Under the pieces are notes generated by a model that was not told the origin of the DNA, made no database searches, and was given only the letters and a program-made list of their open reading frames with translations. Below are positions 24,694 to 33,899 of a DNA stretch of 64,000 nt, in pieces (the stretch's first letter is position 1; every line of letters starts with the position of its first letter). The position numbers and the translations under genes were made by a program. Source of the DNA: Luteibacter sp. OK325 (GTDB lineage: Bacteria; Pseudomonadota; Gammaproteobacteria; Xanthomonadales; Rhodanobacteraceae); the NCBI RefSeq assembly GCF_003050935.1, contig NZ_QAOX01000004.1:124001-188000 (forward strand). The letters run 5' to 3'.

Positions 24694-26565
24694 TCACCTC
24701 TCATCGAACTTCAACAGACGCCCGGCACTGGCTAACACGACGAAGGCGGCGCAGTTCTGCAGAACGGCCGCCGTCAACGCCCCGCCACTGCGACCGCCGC
24801 TGGCCAACGCGAGTGCGATGAGCACGACGGTCCAGACGGCGCTCAACGCAAGATTGAGCTGAAGCGTGCGGCGCGCGCGGCGACCGAGACGAACACAGGT
24901 GGCGACGCGGGAAAACTCGTGTCCGGTGAGTACGACATCCGCCGATGCGATGGCGATGTCGCTGCCCTGGCCGCCCATGGCTATGCCCACCGCGCCGGCC
25001 CTGAGTGCCAGTGCGTCGTTGATGCCGTCGCCAACCACGATCGGTCGTTGTCCCGCATCGACCATGCCCCTGACGAAGGCCATCTTGTCGTGCGGCAGTG
25101 CGCCCGATATCACCTCGTCGAGGCCGACGAGAGCCGCGACGCGGTGGGCTTCGACGTCGCGGTCGCCCGTGAGCAGTGCCTGCCGGTCGATGCCGAGCTC
25201 GCGCATCGCCTCCAGCGTCGCCGCCACGCCGTGACGAACTTCATCCGCCAGCAGGACCCAGCCAAGAAATCGTGCCCCTTCGGAGACGCCTGCGACGGGC
25301 CCCGCATGCGCCGGGGCCGGGTTGAACGCCACGCCATGGGTGGCGAACAACTCTTCGCGGCCGAGTAGCACCTGTCCCTGCGTCGTCACGGCAGCCATGC
25401 CGAATCCAGCCTGTTCATGCACGTCCGTAAGGGCCACGTCGTCGTCACCGGCAAGATGCGCCAGCGCACGACCGACCGGATGACTGCTGACGCGCCCGAG
25501 TGCGCGGGCGACCGCGCCAAGATGCGCGGATTCGACACCTGCTTCACACCGAACCGCAACGACGCGAAGGTGACCCGTCGTCACCGTGCCCGTCTTGTCG
25601 ACCACGAGCGCATCCGCATCGGCGAGACGCTCGAGGAAGATGCTGCTCTTGAGGAGGATGCCGTGGCGCGCGGCGACACTGACCGCGGCAAGCGCCATCG
25701 ACGGCGCGGCAAGCACCATGGCGGAGGGGCATGCGGCGACGAGGAGTGCGAGGACCGCGGCCGAGTTGAGCGTCGTGAACCAGACCATGGCGGCGAGCAG
25801 GATGACCAGCAACAGGTATTTGCCCGCATAACGTTCCAGCAAGCGCGTGACGGCTGGCTTGCTTCGTTCGGCTTCCTGCATAAGGGCCACCACCCTGCCC
25901 AGCGCGCTATCCTCGCCGATGCGTGTGACGCGCACGAGGAGCACGCCATTCAGGCTCACTGAACCACCCAGCACGGTTTGCCCGACCATCGCTTCCACCG
26001 GCAAGGACTCGCCCGTCAGCGAGGCGGTGTCCAGACTCGCCATGCCATCGACGACCACGCCATCGGCCGGCACTTTGTCACCAGCTCGCACTTCCACGAT
26101 GTCATCCGGCCGAAGCCTCGCAACATCGATTGATTCGACCAGGCCATCGGCGCCGACGCGGCGAGCCACGGCCGTGGTGAGGTTCGACAGGGCTTCCACC
26201 GCCTCGCGTGAGCCGAGCAGGGAACGATCCTCCAGCACGCGTCCGACCATCATCACCACCGGCAGCAGGGTGGCCGTCACGAAATCCGCCGAGACCCAGC
26301 ACGCAATCACCGCAAGGGCGACCAGCTGGTCGACCACACCGTGGAGGTCCGGATGCCGGAGGCTGCGAAAGGCGGCCACCATGACCGGACCACCCATCAG
26401 GACCGCCGCGATCGCGGTGAGAAGTTGTCGCTCGACGGTCATGGTGTCGGACGCCACCCCGACCAGCCACGCCAGCCCGAGCAAGCCCAGCGACCACAGG
26501 ACAAGAACGATACGCAGGCGCCAGCCGCGGCGCTCGCGACTCGTGAGCAGTGCATTCCCGTTCAC
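24694..26565 (-). CDS. P1B-type metal-transporting ATPase, zinc-locus associated
   Basis: This 623-aa P-type ATPase lacks an N-terminal metal-binding domain. It has four N-terminal membrane segments (about 18-110), the actuator loop TGES (184-187), a transmembrane metal motif CPS (279-281) and the phosphorylation loop DKTGT (323-327), then SSHPVG in the nucleotide-binding domain and GDGINDALAL. The CPS motif does not fix the metal. It is the last gene of a ZIP plus three-SPFH run, overlapping the upstream SPFH gene by 4 nt. In a Zur-linked operon, zinc (or a metal that competes with it) is the likely cargo; import or periplasmic loading is as possible as export. Confidence 0.9.
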   Translation of the reverse strand: MNGNALLTSRERRGWRLRIVLVLWSLGLLGLAWLVGVASDTMTVERQLLTAIAAVLMGGPVMVAAFRSLRHPDLHGVVDQLVALAVIACWVSADFVTATLLPVVMMVGRVLEDRSLLGSREAVEALSNLTTAVARRVGADGLVESIDVARLRPDDIVEVRAGDKVPADGVVVDGMASLDTASLTGESLPVEAMVGQTVLGGSVSLNGVLLVRVTRIGEDSALGRVVALMQEAERSKPAVTRLLERYAGKYLLLVILLAAMVWFTTLNSAAVLALLVAACPSAMVLAAPSMALAAVSVAARHGILLKSSIFLERLADADALVVDKTGTVTTGHLRVVAVRCEAGVESAHLGAVARALGRVSSHPVGRALAHLAGDDDVALTDVHEQAGFGMAAVTTQGQVLLGREELFATHGVAFNPAPAHAGPVAGVSEGARFLGWVLLADEVRHGVAATLEAMRELGIDRQALLTGDRDVEAHRVAALVGLDEVISGALPHDKMAFVRGMVDAGQRPIVVGDGINDALALRAGAVGIAMGGQGSDIAIASADVVLTGHEFSRVATCVRLGRRARRTLQLNLALSAVWTVVLIALALASGGRSGGALTAAVLQNCAAFVVLASAGRLLKFDER

Positions 26566-27602
26566 TGACCCACCCCCGGTACGATGACGTGACCGCTATC
26601 GCCGGCCGGGACGGTATCGACGCGCTCGGCCACGTCGAAAAGTGATTTGATCCGCTCCCGATATACCTGGTCGAGCACCGTCGAATGACTCATGGTTGTG
26701 TTCTTGCCAAGTGCGAGCACCAGGGCGGAGTTCGCCTCGGCCGCACTCACGGTTTCCTGCGCCTTCGCGCGCGCTTCGTCGAGGGTTTGCGCACGGGTCT
26801 GCTCCGCTGTCTGCCGCCGGATTTCCGCCGTGGTACGCGCCTGCGCAAGGGCACGCTCGACCTGTTGCGACACCTGGAGAACGTTGTCGAACGACGCCTT
26901 GGCGCCGGCGGGGATACTGGCGACGACATCGGTGCGCGCAACGTGGATTCCGAGGCCGTTCCGGGCGCGCCCCATGGCATCCAGACGCTGGTTGATAAGC
27001 GCAACGAGGTCGGTGCGAAAACGCTCCCGGCGCGCGGCATAGGAGGGGTCGTCAGCGCGCTCCGGGCGAGCGACGAGAATGGAATCCAGGTCCCGACTCG
27101 CACAGACCCGCACCGCGGCAGCGATCACGGCACGACGGAGCGCCGGCTCGACATGCTCGGCAGAGATCACGTACGCCGTCGGGTCCGTGATCTGATAGAA
27201 CACCGTCACTCTCAGGTGCACGATGCCGCCGTCGCCAGTCAGGAAGAACCAGGTGTTTTCACGTGCCTCGTCGTTGACGATGTAGCCGGTCGACAACTCA
27301 TCTCCCGGCGGCGGCAATGAACCGCCGATCTCCAGTGTCTCGGGAGAAAACTGTACCTGCCGGCCCGGCGAAGGCAGCACGGTGATGCGATCGATGGGAG
27401 CCGGCCATGTCACCAGGAGTCCAGGCCCACTTTCACGAATGACCTGCCCGAAGCGGGTGACGACCGCCTGGTTGTCCGGAGTGATGCGGGAAATCCCCGT
27501 CACCGCCCATGCCATGGCGAGCAGCCCGACGAGACCGAAGAGCAGGCGAAAGGACCACTTGAGCGCATCGCCAAGAAGGGACGTTGCTGGGATCGCGCTC
27601 AT
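26562..27602 (-). CDS. SPFH-domain protein, HflK-like
   Basis: This 346-aa protein has one membrane segment near the N-terminus (about 16-37) and an SPFH/band-7 domain (about 38-250: ITPDNQAVVTRFGQV, then GPGLLVTWPAPID), followed by an Ala/Gln/Arg-rich coiled coil (about 240-300). HflK/HflC pairs form large cage-like membrane assemblies that control the FtsH protease in E. coli. This is one of three such paralogues in a row, outside the usual hflX-hflKC context, so its partner is more likely the neighbouring P1B ATPase or ZIP transporter. Start and stop overlap neighbours by 4 nt. Confidence 0.88.
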   Translation of the reverse strand: MSAIPATSLLGDALKWSFRLLFGLVGLLAMAWAVTGISRITPDNQAVVTRFGQVIRESGPGLLVTWPAPIDRITVLPSPGRQVQFSPETLEIGGSLPPPGDELSTGYIVNDEARENTWFFLTGDGGIVHLRVTVFYQITDPTAYVISAEHVEPALRRAVIAAAVRVCASRDLDSILVARPERADDPSYAARRERFRTDLVALINQRLDAMGRARNGLGIHVARTDVVASIPAGAKASFDNVLQVSQQVERALAQARTTAEIRRQTAEQTRAQTLDEARAKAQETVSAAEANSALVLALGKNTTMSHSTVLDQVYRERIKSLFDVAERVDTVPAGDSGHVIVPGVGQ

Positions 27603-28543
27603 GGCCGGGCTTTCGCGGGCGCTGCGGCGCGCGGCACCGGTCCGTCGACCAGCAGGCGAAAGGGTGCCGCATCCGTGCGCAGGACCAGGCGCGTGCTGGG
27701 CGTGATCGTGGCATCGAGCGTATCGAACGATCGCAACAAGGTGTACAGCGCCGGATCGGATGTATACGCCTGCTGGTAAACCGTGGCGGACTTCACCTGC
27801 GCATCCGCCTCGATGGACGAGGCCTCGGCCTTGGCGCCGGCGATTGCGATGCGCGCGTCACGCTCCGCTTCGGAGACGACCTGGGCTGCCTCGCGCTGGC
27901 CTTCTGCCGAGCGCTGCGCGGATGCCGTGTCACGCTCCGCCTTCATCCGCTCGATGGTTGCCTGCAGCGCTTCGGTCGACAGTGTGAGACGCTCGATCCC
28001 CGCCTGCTCGACGTCCACCCCATAAACCGCTCGCGCCTGTTGGCCCACCAGGGTTTTCAGGCGTTCCTCGAAGGCCGCCAGCCGGACTTTGTCAGGGTCG
28101 GTGTTCACCAGTTGGGCGAGATCGAAACTGCTGGCCGTGATTTCAAGTGACGACGCCATGAGGCTCCTGAGCTGCGAAGCGGCGATATCCGGCTGGTTCT
28201 GCACTGCGCGCAGATAGCGCTCGATCGCATCCGCATCCTGGGGAACGCGCCAGACCACGTACGCCTGGACGAGCACGCGGAGGCCGTCACGGGTTCCCAC
28301 GTCCTGCAGACCGCTGGAGGTGGTTCGAAGACGCAGGTCGATATCCGTGGTCGCCTCGATCGGCGCTGGCCATTTCAGCGCACCGCCAGCGGTAACGAGC
28401 ACGCGCACCGGCTTGCCAAGGCGCGTGATGACGACGCCCTGCCCCGGGCTCACCACGACGAAGGAGGCTGCCGCCACGGCAAGGCCGACAATGGCTGTGG
28501 CGACGATCCACCGTGCGCTTTGCCGCATGTTGGAAGCGTTCAA
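27599..28543 (-). CDS. SPFH-domain protein, HflC-like
   Basis: This 314-aa protein has a membrane anchor (about 12-32), an SPFH domain (VVVSPGQGVVITRLGKP, LKWPAPIEATTDIDLRL) and a coiled coil (about 195-250), ending in a Pro/Ala-rich tail. TTG at 28543 is taken as the start because AGGGGGA lies six bases upstream and the TTGA overlaps the previous gene's stop; the ATG at 28528 is the alternative. It resembles the HflC half of HflKC complexes. It sits between a larger SPFH protein and an HflK-like one, implying a three-component assembly. Confidence 0.87.
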   Translation of the reverse strand: MNASNMRQSARWIVATAIVGLAVAAASFVVVSPGQGVVITRLGKPVRVLVTAGGALKWPAPIEATTDIDLRLRTTSSGLQDVGTRDGLRVLVQAYVVWRVPQDADAIERYLRAVQNQPDIAASQLRSLMASSLEITASSFDLAQLVNTDPDKVRLAAFEERLKTLVGQQARAVYGVDVEQAGIERLTLSTEALQATIERMKAERDTASAQRSAEGQREAAQVVSEAERDARIAIAGAKAEASSIEADAQVKSATVYQQAYTSDPALYTLLRSFDTLDATITPSTRLVLRTDAAPFRLLVDGPVPRAAAPAKARP

Positions 28544-30417
28544 AGTGTTCCCCCTGTGGATCCGGCGAACGGCCGCAGGTCCAGCGTGGTTTGAGTACCG
28601 TCGATGCGATGGTCGACGACGGTGAGGTGGGCCTTGCTCAGGTCATTGCGAAGGTGGGTCAGCCAGCTCTCGAAAACAAAGACATCGCGTCCGGCAGCGT
28701 GGCTTCGCGTATCGGCTTCGAACGTCGTCCTGGTCGCGGTCGCCGACGCCAGCTGCTCCGCCGCCCCGGCTTTCGCGAGGTCCACCGTGCGCAAGGCGTC
28801 CTGACTGGCCGAACCGCGCAGCGCGAAGGCGCGCGCACGGCTGTCGAAACGCATGGCATCGGCACGGATCGCCGATGCCTGGACGTTGTGGTACGCGACC
28901 GCCGCCGCGGGAGGCGGATGAATGGCTTCCACCACCACGCCGACGATCGCAATACCTGCGTGGAAGGCGCCGACCTCGGCCTGCAGGTCACGCCTGAACC
29001 GTTCGACGAAGACACTACGGTTCTCGCCCAGAAGCTGATCGAGGGTGGACGTCGCAAAGTGCGAGACGAGAAGGCGGCCCGCCGATACACGTATCAATCC
29101 TGTCGCGTCGGATGTCCCATAAACGGAGTCGAGCACCTCGTCGTGGGTGTCGGGAACGCGGAAGATCACGCGAAGGTCGACGTTGACGATCTGGAAGCCT
29201 TCCCGTCCTCCCGCGCTGCTTGCGATGAGATAACTCGCCTCGCCAGGATGACTCGCATCCCACAGTCGGTCTGCAGGCGGCTCGGGAATGGCTTCGGCGT
29301 CCATGCCGGCATCGACATCCGCACGGCCTGCACTGGCGAGCTCGGCAAGCAACCGGCCCCCGGGCCGCGCCGAGAAGACGATCGGCATCTGGTGAACGAC
29401 ACCCAGCTCGATGGTTCGCGTGCGTGACAGGGGCCACGGCGGGTGGATATGCAACCCCGGACCGATGAGCGCGACCGGACGGCCCATGCGTTCGACCACC
29501 GCACGCTGGTCGACACCCAGCACCGTCACGCCGGTGGCGAGCCAGGCGAACGCCGCGAGCGCCGCGGCGACGGGCAGCGATGCGCGCAACGCATACGCGA
29601 GCACCCAACTCTGCGACAGATCGATGCCATAGGCCTGCCGCAGCCAGTCACCTCCACGTGACAGGCTCGGCCATCGCAAACGTAGCAGGCTGGCCGTCCA
29701 TGTCAGTGCCGCCGAGGTCCGTTCGGTGAAGGGGCGTGCCGGGGCGAACAGGAGTGCGGTCGCGCGAATCATCGCCTCAGTGGCCGCGAGCGAAACCAGC
29801 CCGAGCGGCACGAAGGCCAACCACTCCGCCCAGAGGTAACCGAGCGAAGCAAAGAGCGTCGCCGCACCAAGGATCAGGGTGGATACGAGCGGAATGCGCA
29901 CCACCGTCTCAACCGGCGGTCCCGAGTCGGTCGAACGCAGCGCGAGAAAGCGCTGCAGGACGAGTAGCGGCATGCCGGCAACGAGGAGGATCGCCGCCGG
30001 ATACGTGGCCGGTGCGCCCACGGCCTGGCCAACGGCCTTGAACAGGCCCGCAGCGACGATCAGACACACGCCACCGCCGCCGAAGGCGATGGAACCCGGA
30101 AGCCAGTCGCCTACCCAGTCGATGCCGTCGAAACGGCGGCGAGCCTCACGAACGGACAGCACACCTCGCCGAAGCACGGTGTTGGCGGGAAGTCGCCGGT
30201 AAACCATGGCGCGGAAAGGTCCGACCCATGCCTCTGGCCGGCCTCGTACTTGCACCGTAACGCCTTCGCTGAAGAAGCCGGTGGCAGCGAACAGTAAGGT
30301 AAGCCCCATGACGCGTACCGGCACGCTTGCCGATGCAAGACAGGCGATGGCGCCAACAAAAAGGACCGCGGCCAGCGCGTGGAGCGCCGATGCCGGCAGC
30401 GAGCGTTCGATGGTCAT
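28540..30417 (-). CDS. Large SPFH protein with polytopic membrane domain
   Basis: This 625-aa protein is about twice the usual HflK length. The first 300 residues contain about seven hydrophobic segments (near 10-30, 33-50, 108-128, 137-155, 172-190, 193-215, 277-297). An SPFH domain follows (LGVDQRAVVERMGRPVALIGPGLHIHPP, about 302-560) and then a coiled-coil/helical tail. The ATG at 30417 overlaps the ZIP stop by 4 nt. Fusion of a polytopic domain to SPFH suggests a membrane scaffold rather than a simple protease modulator. The same expanded form may be a hallmark of this zinc-linked SPFH trio (inference). Confidence 0.85.
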   Translation of the reverse strand: MTIERSLPASALHALAAVLFVGAIACLASASVPVRVMGLTLLFAATGFFSEGVTVQVRGRPEAWVGPFRAMVYRRLPANTVLRRGVLSVREARRRFDGIDWVGDWLPGSIAFGGGGVCLIVAAGLFKAVGQAVGAPATYPAAILLVAGMPLLVLQRFLALRSTDSGPPVETVVRIPLVSTLILGAATLFASLGYLWAEWLAFVPLGLVSLAATEAMIRATALLFAPARPFTERTSAALTWTASLLRLRWPSLSRGGDWLRQAYGIDLSQSWVLAYALRASLPVAAALAAFAWLATGVTVLGVDQRAVVERMGRPVALIGPGLHIHPPWPLSRTRTIELGVVHQMPIVFSARPGGRLLAELASAGRADVDAGMDAEAIPEPPADRLWDASHPGEASYLIASSAGGREGFQIVNVDLRVIFRVPDTHDEVLDSVYGTSDATGLIRVSAGRLLVSHFATSTLDQLLGENRSVFVERFRRDLQAEVGAFHAGIAIVGVVVEAIHPPPAAAVAYHNVQASAIRADAMRFDSRARAFALRGSASQDALRTVDLAKAGAAEQLASATATRTTFEADTRSHAAGRDVFVFESWLTHLRNDLSKAHLTVVDHRIDGTQTTLDLRPFAGSTGGTL

Positions 30418-31163
30418 CCCTGCTCCATGCGCGCTGCCAGCCACATGACCAATAACCCCGCCGATGCCCCTATGACCGGAGCCGCGCGCTGATTAGGTGC
30501 CAGCCTTGCCCATATACCGGGAAGAATGTCCGCCAGCGCGACATAGAGGACCGTGCCTGATGCCGCCGCCAGCGCCAGCGCCAGGCGACCCGGTGACAAC
30601 GGAACAAGGTGCATGAGCAGAGCCCCGGCTGGCACGCCCAGTGCCATCAAGACCGAGAGCGCGAACGCACGACGTGGCGGATACCCGCCCGCCACCAGCA
30701 CGCTCGCACTGCTGAGTTCGCGCGGCACCTCGTGAAGGGCTATCGCCAGCATGACCGCGATACCCGCGGACTCTCCGGCGAGGAAGGCCGCGGCCACGAT
30801 GATGCCGTCCACCAGGTGATGCACGAAGTCCCCGGCAAGGTTCATGCGTGCAAACGGCGTACGTTGCGTGCCATCCAACATCGGCACGAGCGGCGCGCGC
30901 CGAACCCAGCTCTCGACCACGACAAGGGCCAGCGCACCCGCGGCGAGCGCCAGCATGACATGGTCGAAGGGCTGCCCTGTCTCCAATGCCTCTGGCAGGA
31001 CATGGAGCAAGGCGTCGCCGACGAGAAGACCGACGGCAAGGGACTGCAACCACACCAGCCAGGGCGACAAGGCGCCGCCCGGCAGCCAGGCGACGAGGCG
31101 CGAAACCAGTGACGTGGCGCCCAGAAAACAGGCAGCCAGCAATACTTCATGGACAGGAATCAT
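30414..31163 (-). CDS. ZIP-family divalent metal transporter
   Basis: This 249-aa protein has about eight membrane segments. The metal-binding helices read DFVHHLVDG (H115, H116, D119) and ALHEVPREL (H144, E145, P147), the diagnostic ZIP HxxxD and HExP pair. ZIP proteins move zinc or iron into the cytoplasm. Start overlaps the alpha/beta-hydrolase stop and stop overlaps the large SPFH start, each by 4 nt, so it is coupled in a run fitting zinc uptake under Zur. Confidence 0.9.
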   Translation of the reverse strand: MIPVHEVLLAACFLGATSLVSRLVAWLPGGALSPWLVWLQSLAVGLLVGDALLHVLPEALETGQPFDHVMLALAAGALALVVVESWVRRAPLVPMLDGTQRTPFARMNLAGDFVHHLVDGIIVAAAFLAGESAGIAVMLAIALHEVPRELSSASVLVAGGYPPRRAFALSVLMALGVPAGALLMHLVPLSPGRLALALAAASGTVLYVALADILPGIWARLAPNQRAAPVIGASAGLLVMWLAARMEQG

Positions 31164-33088
31164 CCCTTCACGACCGGCAACGCGATGAACGTCGCATCAC
31201 CGCCACGAAACACCTGCTGCGTCGCCGGCTGGAAGTCGGCGGGCGTCGCAAAGAAGATGTTCGGTACGAACTTCTGCGGATTGCGATCGTAGAGGGGGAA
31301 CCAGCTCGACTGGATCTGCACCATGACCCGATGCCCGGGCAGGAATACGTGGTTGGCATTCGGCAGGCTGAAGTCGTACGGCAGCGCGGCACCCGCGGTC
31401 AGCGCCGTGGGCTTGTCGAATCCCGTACGGTAACGGCCACGGAAGATGTCCATGGCGATACCCAGTTCGTAGCCACCCATCTCCGGCTGCTCAGGAACCT
31501 GGTCCGGATACACGTCGATCAGCTTGACTACCCAGTCGCTATCGGTGCCCGATGTGCTGGCCACCAGGTGAACCTGTGGCGGACCACTGATACGCAGCGG
31601 CTCGGTGAGCACGGCGCTGGTATAGGTCAGTACGTCCGGGCGCGTGGCGGCGGCACGCTGGTCGTCGGTCAGCCAATGCTGCCATCCCTTGCCGGCCATC
31701 GGTCCGACGGGCCGCGGACGGTACGGCACCGGATGGTTCGGGTCGGAGACGAAGCTATCGGACCCGCTCTCCGCGAGGGCGCCCAGCTGCAGCTTGCCAT
31801 CTGCATCCGGGCGAATGGCGAGCGTCGAGGGAACGCCGTTCGTCTCGGGCCACGCCTTCGACGTCGTCCAGACATTCTGGCCGGTCATAAAGGCGTTGAC
31901 CGGTGCGGGTACGTCCGGCGCATCCTTGAGATAGTGCGCGAGGAAGGGCCTGAGGATGTGCTGGCGGAAGTAGAGACTGGTATCACTGCCAAAGCGCACG
32001 GCACCCAGGCTGCTGCCGTCGCCGACTTCCTGGCCGTGGAACCACGGACCGACGGCGAGAAACAAGCGCTGGTCGCTGTCATGGGGCTTCATCGCGTGAT
32101 AGACCGCCATCGCGCCGTAGATGTCTTCCTGGTCCCAGAGGCTGGCGACCAGCATGGTCGGTACCGAGACGGGCTCGTTGCCGAGCACCTTGTCGACGGC
32201 CTGGTCGCGCCAGAACGCATCGTAGGCGGGATGCTGCGTCAGCTTGTTCCAGAAACCGAGCTGTTCCATGCCGTAGGCCCTGGCCACCGCGCCCGCAGAT
32301 ACGCCTTCGAGGAAGAACTGGTAGTCGTCGGCATAGTTCGACCACCACTTGAGCGTGTTCTTCCTCGAAGCGGTCTGCTCGTAGATGTATTCGAGGCCTT
32401 GCTGACGGAAGGCGCCGTGGTGGAACCAGTCGTCGCCCATCCATCCGTCGACCATCGGATTCATCGGCACCGCAGCCTTCAATGCCGGGTGCGGATGAAT
32501 GATCGCCATCAACGGCTCGAAGCCGTCGTAGGAAATGCCGAGAATGGCCACGCGGCCGTTACTCTCCGGCACGTGTTTCACCAACCAGTCGATGGTGTCG
32601 TAAGCGTCGGTGGAATCGTCGACGGGTGTCGGGTTGAGCGGGCCATGGAGCGGCCGATTCATGACGTAGTCGCCCTGGGAACCGTACTTGCCGCGGACGT
32701 CCTGAACCACACGGATGTAACCGTCCTGGATGAGGACATCGCTTGCGTCGTCGTCATGACTTACCGCCACGCCGAGGTGACCGCTCTCGACGGCGCTGGT
32801 CATTTCCGTTGCGTTGTAGGGCGTGCGTGTCAGCAGGATGCCGGCGTTCTTCGCATGCTTTGGCACAAGAATGACGGTGTGGAGCTTCGCGCCGTCCCGC
32901 ATGGGAATCATGACGTCGCGCGTTTCGTAGTCGAAGGCGTCGTGCACCGGTTTGAAATGCTCGGGCGTCTCGCTCGGATACGACGCGTACACGCCCTTCG
33001 CGGGGGGTTCCGCGCTTGCCACGGGCGACAGGGCTACCGCGAGCGCGGCGGCAAGCAAGGAGCGGGAGAACGTCATGATCAGGTTCAA
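31160..33088 (-). CDS. Secreted CocE/NonD-family alpha/beta hydrolase (alpha-amino-acid ester hydrolase-like)
   Basis: This 642-aa protein has a signal peptide (to about residue 26, SPVASA). An X-Pro dipeptidyl-peptidase-type alpha/beta hydrolase domain holds nucleophile S186 in GISYDG, a likely Asp in SLWDQEDIYG and a His in GPWFHGQ, and a C-terminal jelly-roll domain follows (about 410-630). Family members hydrolyse alpha-amino-acid esters, beta-lactam side chains or cocaine-like esters; some are exopeptidases. Its place inside a zinc-starvation operon is unusual: it may process a peptide or ester-type metal ligand (speculation). The start at 33088 is 40 nt after the preceding gene; M5 is an alternative start. 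Confidence 0.85.
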   Translation of the reverse strand: MNLIMTFSRSLLAAALAVALSPVASAEPPAKGVYASYPSETPEHFKPVHDAFDYETRDVMIPMRDGAKLHTVILVPKHAKNAGILLTRTPYNATEMTSAVESGHLGVAVSHDDDASDVLIQDGYIRVVQDVRGKYGSQGDYVMNRPLHGPLNPTPVDDSTDAYDTIDWLVKHVPESNGRVAILGISYDGFEPLMAIIHPHPALKAAVPMNPMVDGWMGDDWFHHGAFRQQGLEYIYEQTASRKNTLKWWSNYADDYQFFLEGVSAGAVARAYGMEQLGFWNKLTQHPAYDAFWRDQAVDKVLGNEPVSVPTMLVASLWDQEDIYGAMAVYHAMKPHDSDQRLFLAVGPWFHGQEVGDGSSLGAVRFGSDTSLYFRQHILRPFLAHYLKDAPDVPAPVNAFMTGQNVWTTSKAWPETNGVPSTLAIRPDADGKLQLGALAESGSDSFVSDPNHPVPYRPRPVGPMAGKGWQHWLTDDQRAAATRPDVLTYTSAVLTEPLRISGPPQVHLVASTSGTDSDWVVKLIDVYPDQVPEQPEMGGYELGIAMDIFRGRYRTGFDKPTALTAGAALPYDFSLPNANHVFLPGHRVMVQIQSSWFPLYDRNPQKFVPNIFFATPADFQPATQQVFRGGDATFIALPVVKG

Positions 33089-33128
33089 GGAGAGGTGTCC
33101 TGGTGTTTAACGGAGTGTGCTGACGGGC

Positions 33129-33893
33129 TCATTGGCACGTCGAAGGAAGGCGCATCACGACATCGCGAATCTGCTGGGCGGCGGCGTCGGCCGTACCGCT
33201 GCATAACCCGGTCACGCGCCTGCGCGCTTGCGCACGCAAAGCCGTGCACTGCCACGCTCGCGGTGCGTCGAGCGGCAGGACGGCATAGGCCACGCCGTTA
33301 CACGTATCGGTGGCGCGCTCGGCCAGCGAGCGACCTGCGAATTCGGCCGACGCCGATGTCAGTGAGGGATCGAAGTAGCTATCTGGAAATGCCGCCACGT
33401 AACCCGAAAGTGTCACGCGCTGCCGAAAGGACCCGATCGACAGATCGACCGGTCCGTCGCAGGGCAAGCGGGCGGCCAGCTCGCGGATGCCCGCAAGCCA
33501 TGCCGAACGGCTGCCCGTATGTGGTCCCAGTACGCTTGTCAGTCCGGCGAGCACCGGTAATCGGGCACGCGCCGCCATGACGCCGAGTTCATGGGCATGA
33601 GCCGGCGCACAGCGGCCGTAGGCTGCCGCCACCGTGAGGAAAACAACGTCATTGGCCGCCTCAGGCGTCGAGACGAGCGACGGTCCAATAAGGGACAACG
33701 CCTGGCCGGCTTCGACCTCCTTCAATGCCGCGCGGGCGTGCCCTTGCGGTGGCGCCGAAGTCGGCGCTCCGGCCACGCCGCCTGCGTGGTCGCCGTGGTT
33801 CGCGCCCCGCTTTGCGACAAGCACGGAAAGATACGCAGTAAATACGCCCGCGACGATAAGGAGGAAGCGCGGACGGGTCAGTAGAGCTCGCAC
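33129..33893 (-). CDS. Unknown exported/anchored protein in the zinc operon
   Basis: This 254-aa protein has an N-terminal hydrophobic segment (about 9-25) that is a signal peptide or anchor, then a short His/Gly/Asp stretch (NHGDHAGG) that might bind metal. A helical domain with several Cys (for example YGRCAPAHAHELG, LPCDGP, DTCNG, QWQCTAL-like, GLCSG, LPSTC) could form disulfides in the periplasm. I do not recognise the family. It begins 6 nt after the COG0523 gene stop and precedes the CocE-type hydrolase, so it is a member of the run. Confidence 0.7.
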   Translation of the reverse strand: MRALLTRPRFLLIVAGVFTAYLSVLVAKRGANHGDHAGGVAGAPTSAPPQGHARAALKEVEAGQALSLIGPSLVSTPEAANDVVFLTVAAAYGRCAPAHAHELGVMAARARLPVLAGLTSVLGPHTGSRSAWLAGIRELAARLPCDGPVDLSIGSFRQRVTLSGYVAAFPDSYFDPSLTSASAEFAGRSLAERATDTCNGVAYAVLPLDAPRAWQCTALRAQARRRVTGLCSGTADAAAQQIRDVVMRLPSTCQ

Positions 33894-33899
33894 TGGCGC

